NCBI GenBank assembly: GCA_944321145.1
Contig: CALUKF010000009.1
Coordinates: forward strand, 1-64,000
DNA from: an uncultured Odoribacter sp.
GTDB lineage: Bacteria; Bacteroidota; Bacteroidia; Bacteroidales; Marinifilaceae
DNA length: 64,000 nucleotides
Direction of reading: 5' to 3'
Shown: positions 7,893-16,507 of the stretch, in pieces
Numbering within the stretch: the first letter of the stretch is position 1
Layout of the letters: each line of letters starts with the position of its first letter
Made by a program: the position numbers and the translations under genes
The notes under the pieces: model-generated
What the model was told of the DNA's origin: nothing
Seen by the model: only the letters and a program-made list of their open reading frames with translations
The model's database searches: none

Positions 7893-8017
7893 GAATTCTT
7901 TTCTTGTTTTGTGAAGGGTGAAAGAAATTTATGCTCTATGAAGGAAAAACCGTTGGGGTGAAATTCTTTTAATTGTTCTATTTGATTTATTTTTGCAAAA
8001 ACAATCAGCCCACGGCG

Positions 8018-8047
8018 TTTGGAAATGCGAAATATTAATTATATTTG
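8018..8047 (+). promoter_or_regulatory. Promoter of the structured RNA
   Basis: TTTG at 8018-8021, an 18-base spacer and TATATTTG at 8040-8047 form one of the most complete Bacteroidetes promoters in the window. The predicted start near 8053 coincides with the 5' hairpin of the RNA below. Confidence 0.7.
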
Positions 8048-8051
8048 TGGC

Positions 8052-8289
8052 GCTGCATGGAAATAAAGAGTTGCAGCAGACATATTGATTAATAGAAGCG
8101 TTTTTGTTTCATCCTTATTAGGAAAATCGCCAATTTTCAACAGAGAAGGATAGACAGTCTAAACGTTCATGCTTGCCGTATATACAGTTCTTGTATACAT
8201 GTCCAGCGTGGGTTGGTTGTTTATTTCTCTGTGGGCGTTTGGCGATGCCTCCTAATAGATAGACAAACAAGTTCCCACGCTCCTTTTTT
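8052..8289 (+). ncRNA. Structured non-coding RNA, possibly 6S-like (Bacteroidales-1 type)
   Basis: A full promoter at 8018-8047 and a T6 run at 8284-8289 delimit about 235 bases with no credible reading frame. From the 5' end there is a GCTGCA/TGCAGC hairpin (8052-8078), a hairpin around ATCCTT and AAGGAT (from about 8111), a TATACA/TGTATA hairpin (8182-8198), and a long stem. In the long stem AGCGTGGG (8203-8210) pairs with CCCACGCT (8274-8281), and TTGTTT with AAACAA continues it inward. The long stem next to the T-run also works as terminator. The size, flanking promoter and terminator fit the known Bacteroidales-1 (6S) RNA class, but I could not match a consensus, so the name is tentative. 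The rest of 7893-8336 is AT-rich and empty. Confidence 0.55.
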
Positions 8290-8336
8290 ATTAATAGACC
8301 TTTCGGGGAATTTTAAGGCTGCATAAATGAAGTATT

Positions 8337-9485
8337 ATGCATATTTTGAAAAGATCCTTGTTATTGATTTTTATTCAATTAAGTTTTGTTGTTGCCAATG
8401 CGCAAGAGGATTCGGCATTAGCTGATTATGTGCGGTTGTATCAAAAATATCTTCATCGAGACCCGGGCGATGGAGGATGTGCAATGTATCCTTCTTGTTC
8501 TCGATATGGGTTAATGGTGTTTGAGGATTGTTATTTCCCGCGTGCGATGATGTATATGGCCGACCGGATGATTCGTTGCGGGCATGACTTTGATTGTTAT
8601 GATTTGACAGTGCAAGACGGGCAAGTCCGAATGCTTGATTTGCCTCCTTATTTGTCTGTGCCTAAACATTATGTATATACTCCCACAGAGTATTATGCTT
8701 ATACGGATTGGAAGGAAAAACAGGATACTGATCTGTTGTTTATCAATAAATTAATCAATATGCATAGATATCGGGAGGCGTTATTTGAGATTGAGAGAAT
8801 GCAATATGTTCGTTCTTCTGTGCCTGTCCAGCTTTTTGTCAATAAATTGATTTGTTACAAGGGACTTGGGTGGGAAGAAGAGGCGATATATGATTATGAA
8901 ATGCATTTCCCTTTATTTGCTAAGCAGGCTCCTGATGTGGCATTTGGAATGACCGATTTGCTTTTTCAGATGGGAAATTATATGATGGCGCAATTACTTC
9001 TTGGTGAAGTGATAGTTGATGATAATTTAGTGAATGCGCGTAAATCAGCTTGGAAGGGTATTCTTTTCGCTTGTGAGGAAAATTGGAATGCTGCAAACCA
9101 TGCCTTTGATCTTTTAGCACAATATGTTCCGAATGTTTCTCGGGATAAAAAGAATATAGATTTGATACAAGAAGCAATGAATTTTCGGCGGAAAAAGCCT
9201 TGGCTTTCAGCTTCTTTGTCTGTAGTGCCCGGTTTAGGATATTTGTATACTGGGCGTCCTAAGAGTGCTTTGACTTCATTGGTGATGAATGCATTGTTGG
9301 GTTATGGCGTATATACCTGCATTAAGAAAGAGAACTATGGGGTGGCAGCTCTGTTGGGGGTTTTCAATTTGAGTTTTTACATCGGGAATATTTCCGGAGC
9401 GAAACGAAGTGCCCAGCGTTATAATCAACAGAAATTGGAAAGCATACAATCAGCCTTATATAAAAACAATCAATTCATTTATTAA
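8337..9485 (+). CDS. Secreted YidD-domain protein with C-terminal membrane segments
   Basis: The 382-residue protein is a fusion. Residues 1-22 form a signal peptide (cleavage near ANA/QED). Residues 29-90 match YidD, the small helper of membrane protein insertion (VRLYQKYL, CAMYPSCSRYG with C48 and C54, then MADRMIRCGHD). Residues 110-280 look like TPR-type helices, and residues from about 290 form two or three membrane helices beginning with PGLGYLYTGRPK, like TM2-type domains. Ordinary YidD is about 75 residues and cytoplasmic, so a signal peptide places this one outside the cytoplasm. The next gene starts 11 bases later. Coding sequence is AT-richer than the flanking genes. Confidence 0.75.
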   Translation: MHILKRSLLLIFIQLSFVVANAQEDSALADYVRLYQKYLHRDPGDGGCAMYPSCSRYGLMVFEDCYFPRAMMYMADRMIRCGHDFDCYDLTVQDGQVRMLDLPPYLSVPKHYVYTPTEYYAYTDWKEKQDTDLLFINKLINMHRYREALFEIERMQYVRSSVPVQLFVNKLICYKGLGWEEEAIYDYEMHFPLFAKQAPDVAFGMTDLLFQMGNYMMAQLLLGEVIVDDNLVNARKSAWKGILFACEENWNAANHAFDLLAQYVPNVSRDKKNIDLIQEAMNFRRKKPWLSASLSVVPGLGYLYTGRPKSALTSLVMNALLGYGVYTCIKKENYGVAALLGVFNLSFYIGNISGAKRSAQRYNQQKLESIQSALYKNNQFIY

Positions 9486-9496
9486 ATGTCAAGATT

Positions 9497-10021
9497 ATGA
9501 GAAATTTATTGCAAAAAGCATGGATAATGAAACCGCTCGTAGCGGTAATGATTTTATCGTTTATGAATTTGTCGTTTACTTCTGCAGAGAATAAAGTTGT
9601 ATTAAAAGCTGGTACGTTTATTCCATTGGAAGTAGTTAGTGAGATAAGCACAGAAAATATGACAGCAGGACAGCTTATTGATTTTAAAGTAACGAAAGAA
9701 GTTGTAGTGGATGGGAATGTGGTAATTCCTTATGGTGCAATAGCCAAGGGGCAAGTTACCCGTTTTGAAAAGCGGAAGGGAATAGGTAAAGGAGCTTCTA
9801 TGCAGATTCAGTTGAAAAGTGTGACAGCGAAAGACGGTACTGAGGTAATATTGACAGGTGGAAATATGTCAGAGAAAGGCGATAGTAAATTAGTTCTTTC
9901 CATTGTGTTGGCTATATTTGTTTGCCCTTTGTTTTTATTGTTAAAAGGTAAGCAAGTAGTGATACCGGCAGGTACGCCTATTTCGGCAACTGTGGCATCC
10001 GATACTTATATTGAGCTGTAA
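9497..10021 (+). CDS. Exported protein of unknown function with beta-rich core
   Basis: The 174-residue protein starts with a signal peptide or anchor (residues 11-30, MKPLVAVMILSFMNLSFTSA) and contains a beta-rich central part (LKAGTFIPLEVVSEIS, VVIPYGAIAKGQVTRFEKRKG). A hydrophobic segment follows near residue 135 (LVLSIVLAIFVCPLFLLL), and the end repeats the theme (VVIPAGTPISATVASDTYIEL). The paired phrases IPxG resemble TrbI-like or SH3-like barrel proteins, but I do not recognise a family. It lies 11 bases after the YidD fusion gene, so the two are probably co-transcribed and may act together at the envelope. Confidence 0.65.
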   Translation: MRNLLQKAWIMKPLVAVMILSFMNLSFTSAENKVVLKAGTFIPLEVVSEISTENMTAGQLIDFKVTKEVVVDGNVVIPYGAIAKGQVTRFEKRKGIGKGASMQIQLKSVTAKDGTEVILTGGNMSEKGDSKLVLSIVLAIFVCPLFLLLKGKQVVIPAGTPISATVASDTYIEL

Positions 10022-10049
10022 TGTAATTTGAAAGGCGATTGTATTTCTG

Positions 10050-10101
10050 GTCGTTGCTGTTTGCTGAGTATGGACTCGGGTGGATGGCAACGACTTTTGT
10101 T
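10050..10101 (+). terminator. Terminator of the YidD-fusion operon
   Basis: GTCGTTGC (10050-10057) pairs with GCAACGAC (10087-10094), an inner GAGT/ACTC stem sits in the loop, and TTTTGTTTT follows. Confidence 0.65.
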
Positions 10102-10187
10102 TTGGGAAAAAATCAGGTGCATAATATAAAATTGCATAATGTGGAAATTAAAAGCGGAAAAAGAGGGAGGGAATGAAATATTAATTG

Positions 10188-10195
10188 TATCTTTG
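10188..10195 (+). promoter_or_regulatory. Promoter -7 box for gcvT
   Basis: TATCTTTG matches TAnnTTTG and would start transcription near 10202, about 60 bases before the gcvT start. No -33 box is clear. Confidence 0.55.
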
Positions 10196-10263
10196 TAAGG
10201 TTTTTGCATTCTAACGTTTGCAAGATAACTTAGTATGGGATAATAGAATAAAATATGATAGAG

Positions 10264-11379
10264 ATGAAAACAACACCATTTACTCATTTTCATGAAGCAT
10301 TGGGCGCCAAGATGGCTCCTTTTGCAGGGTATAACATGCCGATTGAATATCCGACGGGCATCAAGGAAGAACATAATAACGTGCGCCATAAATTGGGCGT
10401 TTTTGACGTGTCGCACATGGGCGAGTTCTGGATTAAGGGACCGAAGGCGTTTGAATTGGTGCAGAAGTTGACGACCAATGACGTGGCTGCTTTGGTGGAC
10501 GGGAAAGTGCAATATTCTTGTTTCCCGAATGACAAGGGCGGTATTGTGGACGATTTGTTGGTTTATCGCTTTGGTCCGGAGAAATATTTGCTGGTGGTAA
10601 ATGCTGCCAATATTGAGAAAGACTGGAATTGGGTCGTGAAGCATGGCGAGGAGCTGGGTATGAAGCCGGGCGTGGACATGGAGAATGCTTCAGACAATAT
10701 TTGCCAGCTTGCCATCCAAGGACCGTTGGCGCTGAAGGCTATGCAGAAGCTGACGGACGCAAATGTCGTGGATATGGAATATTATACGTTTAAGGAAATC
10801 CCGTTTGCCGGTATCGAGAAGGTAATTTTTTCTACGACAGGTTATACCGGTTCAGGCGGGTGTGAGGTGTATGCTTACAATGCCGATGCTGAGAAATTAT
10901 GGAATGCGGTGTTTGAAGCCGGCAAGGAGTTTGGCATTCTGCCGATTGGCTTGGGTGCGCGTGACACGTTGCGCCTGGAAGCAGGTTTCTGCCTGTATGG
11001 GCACGAGATTGATGACGACCATTCTCCGATTGAAGCAGGATTGGGTTGGATTACGAAGTTTGTGCCGGGCAATGATTTTATCATGCGTGAGTATCACGAG
11101 AAATTGAAAGCCGACAAACCTTCGCGTTACCTGAAGCCTTTCGAGTTGGTAGACCGCGGCATTGCCCGCCAAGGTTATCCGATTGAGGATGCGGAAGGAA
11201 ATGAAATCGGGGTGGTATGTTCCGGTACGATGTCGCCGCTCACGGGCAAGTCTATCGGTACGGGATATGTAAAAGCCGGGTTCCAAAAATTGGACACTGA
11301 GATTTTTATCCGGGTGCGCAACAAGGCGTTGAAGGCAAAAATCGTGAAAGCGCCGTTCTTTAACGCAGAAGAATGTTAA
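10264..11379 (+). CDS. gcvT: Glycine cleavage system T protein (aminomethyltransferase)
   Basis: The enzyme takes the aminomethyl group from lipoylated H protein, releases ammonia and makes 5,10-methylene-tetrahydrofolate. The N-terminus [20 protein letters not shown] is typical of GcvT, and the conserved [27 protein letters not shown] and RGIARQGYP segments are present across the full 371 residues. The frame also has an ATG at 10255, but the family start favours 10264. The H and P protein genes are not adjacent. Being beside serC and serA places it in a serine-glycine-one-carbon neighbourhood. Dihydrolipoyl dehydrogenase, the L protein of this complex, is encoded at 25431-26828. Confidence 0.95.
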   Translation: MKTTPFTHFHEALGAKMAPFAGYNMPIEYPTGIKEEHNNVRHKLGVFDVSHMGEFWIKGPKAFELVQKLTTNDVAALVDGKVQYSCFPNDKGGIVDDLLVYRFGPEKYLLVVNAANIEKDWNWVVKHGEELGMKPGVDMENASDNICQLAIQGPLALKAMQKLTDANVVDMEYYTFKEIPFAGIEKVIFSTTGYTGSGGCEVYAYNADAEKLWNAVFEAGKEFGILPIGLGARDTLRLEAGFCLYGHEIDDDHSPIEAGLGWITKFVPGNDFIMREYHEKLKADKPSRYLKPFELVDRGIARQGYPIEDAEGNEIGVVCSGTMSPLTGKSIGTGYVKAGFQKLDTEIFIRVRNKALKAKIVKAPFFNAEEC

Positions 11380-11505
11380 GGGAGTTTTAAATTGAAAGCA
11401 AATGAGGCGATTATTCTTCGGGACTGTTATTTTTGTGAGGAATAATGTGCATATTTGCAGTGTCAATAGCAAAAGAGAATTGTGTAACTTTAAATTTATA
11501 ACATC

Positions 11506-12585
11506 ATGAGAAAGCATATTTTTAATGCAGGTCCGTGCAAATTGCCGGATATGACTTTAGAGAATACCTCAAAGGCAGTGATTGAATTGGGCAATTGCGG
11601 CCAGTCTATTTTGGAAGTGTCTCACCGTTCGGCTGATTTCCAGGCTGTTTATGATAACACGGTGGCTTTGTTCAAGGAAGTGCTGAACATTCCGGACAAT
11701 TATACGGTGCTTTTCTTGGGAGGCGGCGCCAGCATGCAGTTCTGCATGGTTCCTTACAACTTCCTCGGCAAGAAGGCTGCATACGTGAATACCGGTGTAT
11801 GGTCAAAGAAAGCCATTGCAGAGGCTAAACTGTGGGGCGAAGTGGAAGTGATTGCTTCTTCAGAAGACCGCAACTTCACTTACTATCCGAAAGGCTTCAA
11901 AATCCCGGCTGACGTAGATTACCTGCACATCACGTCTAATAATACGATTCGCGGTACGGAGATTTTTGAGGATTTGGACAGCCCTGTGCCTATGATTGCC
12001 GATATGTCTTCTGACATTTGCAGCCGTCCGGTGGATGTGAAGAAATATATGATGATTTACGGTGGTTGCCAGAAGAACTTGGGTCCTGCAGGTGCTACTT
12101 TCGTGATTATCCGCAATGACTATCTGGAGCATGTGGTAGCTGACCGCAAAATCCCGACTATGTTGAAATACCAGACGCATGTAGACAACGGTTCAATGTT
12201 TAATACGCCTCCATGTATCAATATTTTTGCCGTTGGCGAAACGTTGAAATGGATTAAATCCATGGGTGGCGTAGAGGCTATGGAAAAACGCGCTATTGAG
12301 CGTTGCGATGCCCTGTATGCCGAATTTGACCGCAACACTTTGTTCCGTGCAGTGGTTGAGGAAGGTTCTCGTTCACGGATGAACATCCCGTTCCTCTTGG
12401 CTGAAGGTTATGAGAGCTTGGAGAAAGAGTTCCTGGATTTCTGCAAGGCAAAGAACATCGTGGGCGTGAAGGGTCACCGTTCTGTTGGCGGTTTCCGTGC
12501 ATCTACTTACAATGCCTGCACGATGGACGATGTAAATGCATTGATTGCCGCTATGCAGGAGTTTGAGAAAACGCATAAAAAATAA
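11506..12585 (+). CDS. serC: Phosphoserine aminotransferase
   Basis: The 359-residue PLP enzyme converts 3-phosphohydroxypyruvate and glutamate to O-phosphoserine, the second step of serine synthesis. The N-terminus [11 protein letters not shown] is the SerC hallmark, the GGGASMQF phosphate loop follows, and K190 in [11 protein letters not shown] is the PLP lysine. The length is normal. The gene heads a three-gene set with serA 21 bases downstream and DUF1015 after that, all on the same strand with short gaps. A possible weak promoter (TAACTTTA) lies just upstream. Confidence 0.97.
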   Translation: MRKHIFNAGPCKLPDMTLENTSKAVIELGNCGQSILEVSHRSADFQAVYDNTVALFKEVLNIPDNYTVLFLGGGASMQFCMVPYNFLGKKAAYVNTGVWSKKAIAEAKLWGEVEVIASSEDRNFTYYPKGFKIPADVDYLHITSNNTIRGTEIFEDLDSPVPMIADMSSDICSRPVDVKKYMMIYGGCQKNLGPAGATFVIIRNDYLEHVVADRKIPTMLKYQTHVDNGSMFNTPPCINIFAVGETLKWIKSMGGVEAMEKRAIERCDALYAEFDRNTLFRAVVEEGSRSRMNIPFLLAEGYESLEKEFLDFCKAKNIVGVKGHRSVGGFRASTYNACTMDDVNALIAAMQEFEKTHKK

Positions 12586-12606
12586 ATTTCAAAATAGAGA
12601 AGCATT

Positions 12607-13527
12607 ATGACGAAAGTTTTAGTTGCTACCGATAAGCCGTTTGCAGCCGTGGCTGTAAACGGCATCCGTGAAATCGTGGAAAAGGCAGGTTATGAATTGG
12701 TACTGCTGGAGAAATACGGTTCACAAGAGGCTTTGATTGCTGCCGTGGCTGATGTGGATGCTATGATTATCCGTTCAGACAAGGCAACCAAAGAAGTGAT
12801 TGACGCTGCGAAGAACTTGAAGGTGATTGTGCGTGCCGGTGCCGGCTACGACAACATTGACCTCCAGGCTTGCACCGACAAGGGTGTTGTTGCCATGAAT
12901 ACACCGGGACAGAACTCTAATGCCGTTGCCGAATTGGTATTTGGCATGATGGTTTACATGGCTCGCAATTTCTACAACGGCAAGTCCGGTCACGAATTAA
13001 AAGGCAAAAAAATCGGTGTACATGCTTACGGACATGTAGGACAGAATGTAGGCCGCATTGCCAACGGCTTCGGCATGGAAGTATATGCATTCGACCCCTT
13101 CATGACTGATGAGCAAATCAAGGCTGCCGGCGCAACTCCGTTGCACTCTGCAGAAGAAATGTATAGCATGTGCGACTACGTTTCCTTGCACATCCCTGCA
13201 ACTGAGCAGACTAAGAAATCCATCAACTACGACTTGTTGAACCGCATGCCGAAAGGCGCAGTGTTGGTGAACACCGCCCGCAAGGAAATTATCAACGAGG
13301 AGGATTTGGTACGCTTGATGGCAGAACGTCCGGATTTCAAATATATCTCTGACATTGCTCCGGACAATGCGGCTGATTTTGCACAATTCGAAGGACGCTA
13401 TTTCTTCACGCCGAAGAAAATGGGTGCCCAGACCGAAGAGGCAAACATCAACGCCGGCTTGGCTGCTGCACGCCAGATTGTAGCTTACTTGGAGCATGGC
13501 GATGCCAAATTTAAAGTAAACAAATAA
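12607..13527 (+). CDS. serA: D-3-phosphoglycerate dehydrogenase, short form with lysine in place of the catalytic histidine
   Basis: The 306-residue enzyme oxidises 3-phosphoglycerate, the first step of serine synthesis. The Rossmann motif lies in HAYGHVGQNVGR and the active-site arginine in NTARKEIINEEDL. It is the short type III form without C-terminal ACT or ASB domains, so serine feedback through those domains is absent. In most family members the catalytic motif is TPHxGxxTxEA; here it is TPKKMGAQTEEA, with lysine where the histidine is expected. As I recall, a lysine class (type IIIK) is described for Entamoeba and its bacterial relatives. Placement between serC and DUF1015 supports the assignment. 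Confidence 0.93.
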   Translation: MTKVLVATDKPFAAVAVNGIREIVEKAGYELVLLEKYGSQEALIAAVADVDAMIIRSDKATKEVIDAAKNLKVIVRAGAGYDNIDLQACTDKGVVAMNTPGQNSNAVAELVFGMMVYMARNFYNGKSGHELKGKKIGVHAYGHVGQNVGRIANGFGMEVYAFDPFMTDEQIKAAGATPLHSAEEMYSMCDYVSLHIPATEQTKKSINYDLLNRMPKGAVLVNTARKEIINEEDLVRLMAERPDFKYISDIAPDNAADFAQFEGRYFFTPKKMGAQTEEANINAGLAAARQIVAYLEHGDAKFKVNK

Positions 13528-13549
13528 ACGATTTGAAAATAAAAGCACT

Positions 13550-14800
13550 ATGGCTATAGTAAAACCGTTTAGGGGTTTGCGTACCCCCAATCAGGAAGTA
13601 TGCGAAGAGTTGGCATGTCTGCCGTACGACGTGATGAACTCGGAAGAGGCTGCCCAGATGGCTGCCGGAAAGCCGAAATCATTGCTGCATGTGACTCGCG
13701 CTGAAATCGACTGCCCGGCGGGCACGGATATCCATTCGGAAACCGTATACCACAAGAGCGTCGAGAATTTCAAGATGTTCCAAGACAAAGGCTGGCTGGT
13801 GCAGGATGAAGAACCGATGTTCTACATCTACGCACAGACAATGGACGGTCGTACTCAATACGGCATTGTCGGTTGCGCAGCTTGCGAGGATTATATGAAC
13901 GGCATCATCAAGAAACATGAGTTGACCCGCCCGGACAAGGAGGAAGACCGCATGGTGCTCACCCGTTACGTGAACGCCAATTTGGAACCGGTGTTCTTCG
14001 CTTACCGTGCCGTGCCGGAAATCGACGCGATTGTGGATGACATCGTGAAGAACCAGAAGCCCGACTATGACTTCGTGGCAGAGGATGGTTTCGGTCACCA
14101 TTTCTGGGCTATCCGCAACGCAGAGACCAACAAGCGGCTGGAAGAATTGTTTGCAACGAAAGTGCCCAACACTTACGTGGCTGACGGTCACCACCGCACG
14201 GCAGCTGCTGCCCGCATTGGTGCAGAATACCGTGCCAAGAACCCGAACCACACCGGCAAGGAGGAATACAATTTCTTCATGGCTGTGCATTTTCCTGACC
14301 ATCAGTTGAAAATCATTGACTACAATCGTGTGGTGAAGGACTTGAACGGCTTGACGCCTGCGCAGTTGCTCGACAAACTGAAAGAGCATTTCACCGTGGA
14401 AGACATGGGTACGGAAATCTACCATCCTGCTAAATTGCATGAATTTGCCATGTATCTGGAGGGCAAGTGGTACCGCCTGACAGCCAAACCGGGCTCCTAT
14501 GACGACAATGACCCGATTGGCGTGCTGGATGTGACCATCCTCTCCAAGCATGTATTGGCAGACATCCTGGACATCCAAGACTTGCGTACTTCTAAGCGCA
14601 TTGACTTTGTGGGTGGAATCCGTGGCTTGGGCGAGCTGAAAAAGCGTGTGGACAGCGGCGAGATGAAAGTGGCATTTGCCCTTTATCCCGTGTCCATGGA
14701 ACAATTGCTGACCATTGCCGACACCGGCAACATCATGCCGCCTAAGACGACTTGGTTCGAGCCGAAACTCCGTTCTGGATTGGTTATCCATAAATTGTAA
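13550..14800 (+). CDS. DUF1015 family protein of the serine cluster
   Basis: The 416-residue cytoplasmic protein begins MAIVKPFRGLRTPNQEV and contains the family motif ADGHHRTAAAARIG near residue 212. It belongs to DUF1015 (COG4198), whose function is not established to my knowledge. The DGHHR motif resembles the signature loops of ParB/sulfiredoxin-type proteins, some of which are serine kinases; that link is an inference from the motif only. It begins 22 bases after serA and closes the serC-serA operon. No phosphoserine phosphatase gene is seen here, so a role in serine phosphate metabolism is a reasonable hypothesis. Confidence 0.85.
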   Translation: MAIVKPFRGLRTPNQEVCEELACLPYDVMNSEEAAQMAAGKPKSLLHVTRAEIDCPAGTDIHSETVYHKSVENFKMFQDKGWLVQDEEPMFYIYAQTMDGRTQYGIVGCAACEDYMNGIIKKHELTRPDKEEDRMVLTRYVNANLEPVFFAYRAVPEIDAIVDDIVKNQKPDYDFVAEDGFGHHFWAIRNAETNKRLEELFATKVPNTYVADGHHRTAAAARIGAEYRAKNPNHTGKEEYNFFMAVHFPDHQLKIIDYNRVVKDLNGLTPAQLLDKLKEHFTVEDMGTEIYHPAKLHEFAMYLEGKWYRLTAKPGSYDDNDPIGVLDVTILSKHVLADILDIQDLRTSKRIDFVGGIRGLGELKKRVDSGEMKVAFALYPVSMEQLLTIADTGNIMPPKTTWFEPKLRSGLVIHKL

Positions 14801-14825
14801 TACATCTCCCCGCTGCGGGAGAGGC

Positions 14826-14858
14826 AAAAGGAGGGTGTCTTCGGATGCCCTCCTTTTT
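14826..14858 (+). terminator. Terminator of the serC-serA-DUF1015 operon
   Basis: AAAAGGAGGG (14826-14835) pairs with CCCTCCTTTT (14848-14857), the top of the loop is CTTCGG-like, and a T-run follows. It lies 26 bases after the DUF1015 stop. Confidence 0.88.
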
Positions 14859-14884
14859 CTATCCGGGAGCTGTCCGGAGAGTAG

Positions 14885-15034
14885 CCTGGGGTTGTCTCCG
14901 TGTTATCTGAAGACTTTCCGGCTCCTTGCAGGCTCCTTACGGGTACCTTGGAGGCTCGCGCGAGCGTTGAGGGTGCTCGTAAGGGGCTTCCAAGATGCTT
15001 TGAGTTCTCCGGATAGGACGGAGACAACCCCAGG
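14885..15034. repeat. 150-base inverted repeat element with internal 11-base phasing
   Basis: Perfect 17-base arms (CCTGGGGTTGTCTCCGT at 14885-14901 and its complement at 15018-15034) enclose a region of 11-base units starting at 14920: GGCTCCTTGCA, GGCTCCTTACG, GGTACCTTGGA, then GGCTCGCGCGA. The right side carries the complementary AAGG-type motif (GCTCGTAAGGG). A perfect 12-base palindrome GCTCGCGCGAGC sits at 14954-14965. It stays open as short frames on both strands, but neither looks coding. Confidence 0.7.
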
Positions 15035-15060
15035 GCAACTTTCGGATTTTCCATAGAAAG

Positions 15061-15107
15061 AGCTGCACCAAAATGCCCATCCACTTTGGGGGATTTTGAT
15101 GCAGCCC
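15061..15107. repeat. Short inverted repeat of the GCTGYAYCAAAAT family
   Basis: GCTGCACCAAAAT at 15062-15074 faces ATTTTGATGCAGC at 15093-15105. The arm sequence closely resembles the terminal repeat of the element at 23845-24008 (GGCTGTATCAAAAT). It lies between converging genes and may also end transcription of the minus-strand oxidoreductase operon. Confidence 0.6.
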
Positions 15108-15147
15108 GTTGTTTATACCTGCTTATTGTAAGGTGAGAGGCAGGTGT

Positions 15148-15699
15148 TTAAAGTTGGTGTATTACTTTTAAGTTGTTCATGCCGGTTTGCACTGCTTCCA
15201 AGTTCATCGGAATCAGGTTGTGGTGGCGTGCCGGCAAGGATTTTTGCAAGCCTTTTTCGAGGTTTTCCATGTGGATGATGGGTTTCACTTTCAGGAAGCC
15301 GCCGAGGATGATCATGTTGAAAATCTTCGGGTTTCCGCCTTCAGCCGCCAGCCGTGCACCTTCGATCTGGTAGATGTTGATGTCGGTGCGGGTGGGGTGG
15401 TGAGTGATGCCATTCGGGTCATAAATCAGGGTGCCGCCCGGTTTTACAAGCGGTTCGAATTTGTCCATGGATTGCTGGTTGAGCACGATGGCTGTGTCGA
15501 ACGTGTTGAGCACCGGCGAGCTGATGCGCTCGTCGCTGATGATGACGGTCACATTGGCGGTACCGCCACGCATTTCCGGACCGTAAGACGGCATCCAGGA
15601 AACTTCTTGGTCTTGCATGATTCCGGAGTAGGCAAGGATTTTACCCATGGAGAGCACGCCTTGTCCGCCGAATCCTGCTATGATAATTTCTTCTGTCAT
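15148..15699 (-). CDS. 2-oxoacid:ferredoxin oxidoreductase, gamma subunit
   Basis: The 183-residue subunit starts with MTEEIIIAGFGGQGVLSMGKILAYSG, the GGQG signature of the gamma subunit in 2-oxoglutarate or 2-ketoisovalerate ferredoxin oxidoreductases, and keeps the PSYGPEMRGGTANVTVI segment. It is the last gene of a four-gene minus-strand operon in the order delta, alpha, beta, gamma. The complex oxidises a 2-oxoacid with CoA to an acyl-CoA, CO2 and reduced ferredoxin. Sequence alone does not tell me whether 2-oxoglutarate or branched-chain acids are the main substrate. Confidence 0.9.
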   Translation of the reverse strand: MTEEIIIAGFGGQGVLSMGKILAYSGIMQDQEVSWMPSYGPEMRGGTANVTVIISDERISSPVLNTFDTAIVLNQQSMDKFEPLVKPGGTLIYDPNGITHHPTRTDINIYQIEGARLAAEGGNPKIFNMIILGGFLKVKPIIHMENLEKGLQKSLPARHHNLIPMNLEAVQTGMNNLKVIHQL

Positions 15700-15723
15700 A
15701 TTGCTTGAGAATTTCTTTCTGGG

Positions 15724-16485
15724 TTATACATCTTTAATGTCTCCTAACGGATATTTCTTGAACATGTTGTCGCGCATCCATTTGTTGGCGTCAACGGGTG
15801 ACATTTTCCAACCGGAGTTGCAAGTGCCGACTACTTCTACGAAGGATAAACCTTTTTTCAGCCGGGTGTTCTGGAATGCTTTTTTGAGGGCATTTTTGGT
15901 TTTCCGCACGGCTGCCGGGGTGTCTGCGCTCTGGCGGGTCACATAGCATGTGCCGTCCAATTGTGCCAGCAGTTCGGTGATTTTCATCGGGAAGCCGTTC
16001 AATTTGGCATCACGCCCGTAGGGAGTGGTGGAGGTCACCTGTCCCAGAAGGGTTGTCGGAGCCATTTGACCGCCGGTCATACCATAGATGGCGTTGTTGA
16101 TGAATACCACCACGATGTTTTCGCCACGGTTGCAGGCGTGCATAATTTCGGCACATCCGATGGAGGCGAGGTCACCATCGCCTTGGTAGGTGAACACGTA
16201 TTTTTCGGGGTGCAGGCGGCTGATGGCAGTTGCCAATGCAGGTGCACGTCCGTGGGCTGCTTCTGCCCAGTCGATGTCAATGTAGTTGTAGGCGAATACG
16301 CTACATCCTACGGGTGAGACGCCGATGGTCTCTTCCTGAATGCCCAATTCTTCAATTACTTCGGCAATCAGTTTGTGGACTACGCCGTGGGTACAGCCCG
16401 GGCAGTAGTGCATCACATTGTCGGTGAGGAGCCGGCTCTTCTTCAATACGAGGTTCTCCTCTTTTATAATGTCGTTTAATTCCAT
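15724..16485 (-). CDS. 2-oxoacid:ferredoxin oxidoreductase, beta subunit (TPP-binding)
   Basis: The 253-residue beta subunit binds thiamine diphosphate. The motif GDGDLASIGCAEIMHACNRG, followed about 30 residues on by NNAIYGMTGGQMAPTT, is the GDG(X)n-NN signature for the cofactor. HYCPGCTHG near residue 27 is the conserved N-terminal cysteine motif of this subunit. It lies 22 bases after the alpha subunit gene and 24 before gamma. The length and the gene order match the korABCD/vor type found in Bacteroidales. Confidence 0.93.
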   Translation of the reverse strand: MELNDIIKEENLVLKKSRLLTDNVMHYCPGCTHGVVHKLIAEVIEELGIQEETIGVSPVGCSVFAYNYIDIDWAEAAHGRAPALATAISRLHPEKYVFTYQGDGDLASIGCAEIMHACNRGENIVVVFINNAIYGMTGGQMAPTTLLGQVTSTTPYGRDAKLNGFPMKITELLAQLDGTCYVTRQSADTPAAVRKTKNALKKAFQNTRLKKGLSFVEVVGTCNSGWKMSPVDANKWMRDNMFKKYPLGDIKDV

Positions 16486-16507
16486 TTTATTCTTCGTTTA
16501 CCGTTGC

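Noticed and set aside
8052..8289. tmRNA or RNase P RNA
   Set aside because: I found none of the conserved sequence blocks expected of either RNA, and the ends do not pair in the expected way.
13679..14827. Minus-strand frame of 382 codons
   Set aside because: It is antisense to the DUF1015 gene, which has clear family motifs.
14683..15084. Overlapping frames on both strands through the palindrome
   Set aside because: The inverted repeat lacks stops on both strands by symmetry; neither frame has a plausible start or protein pattern.
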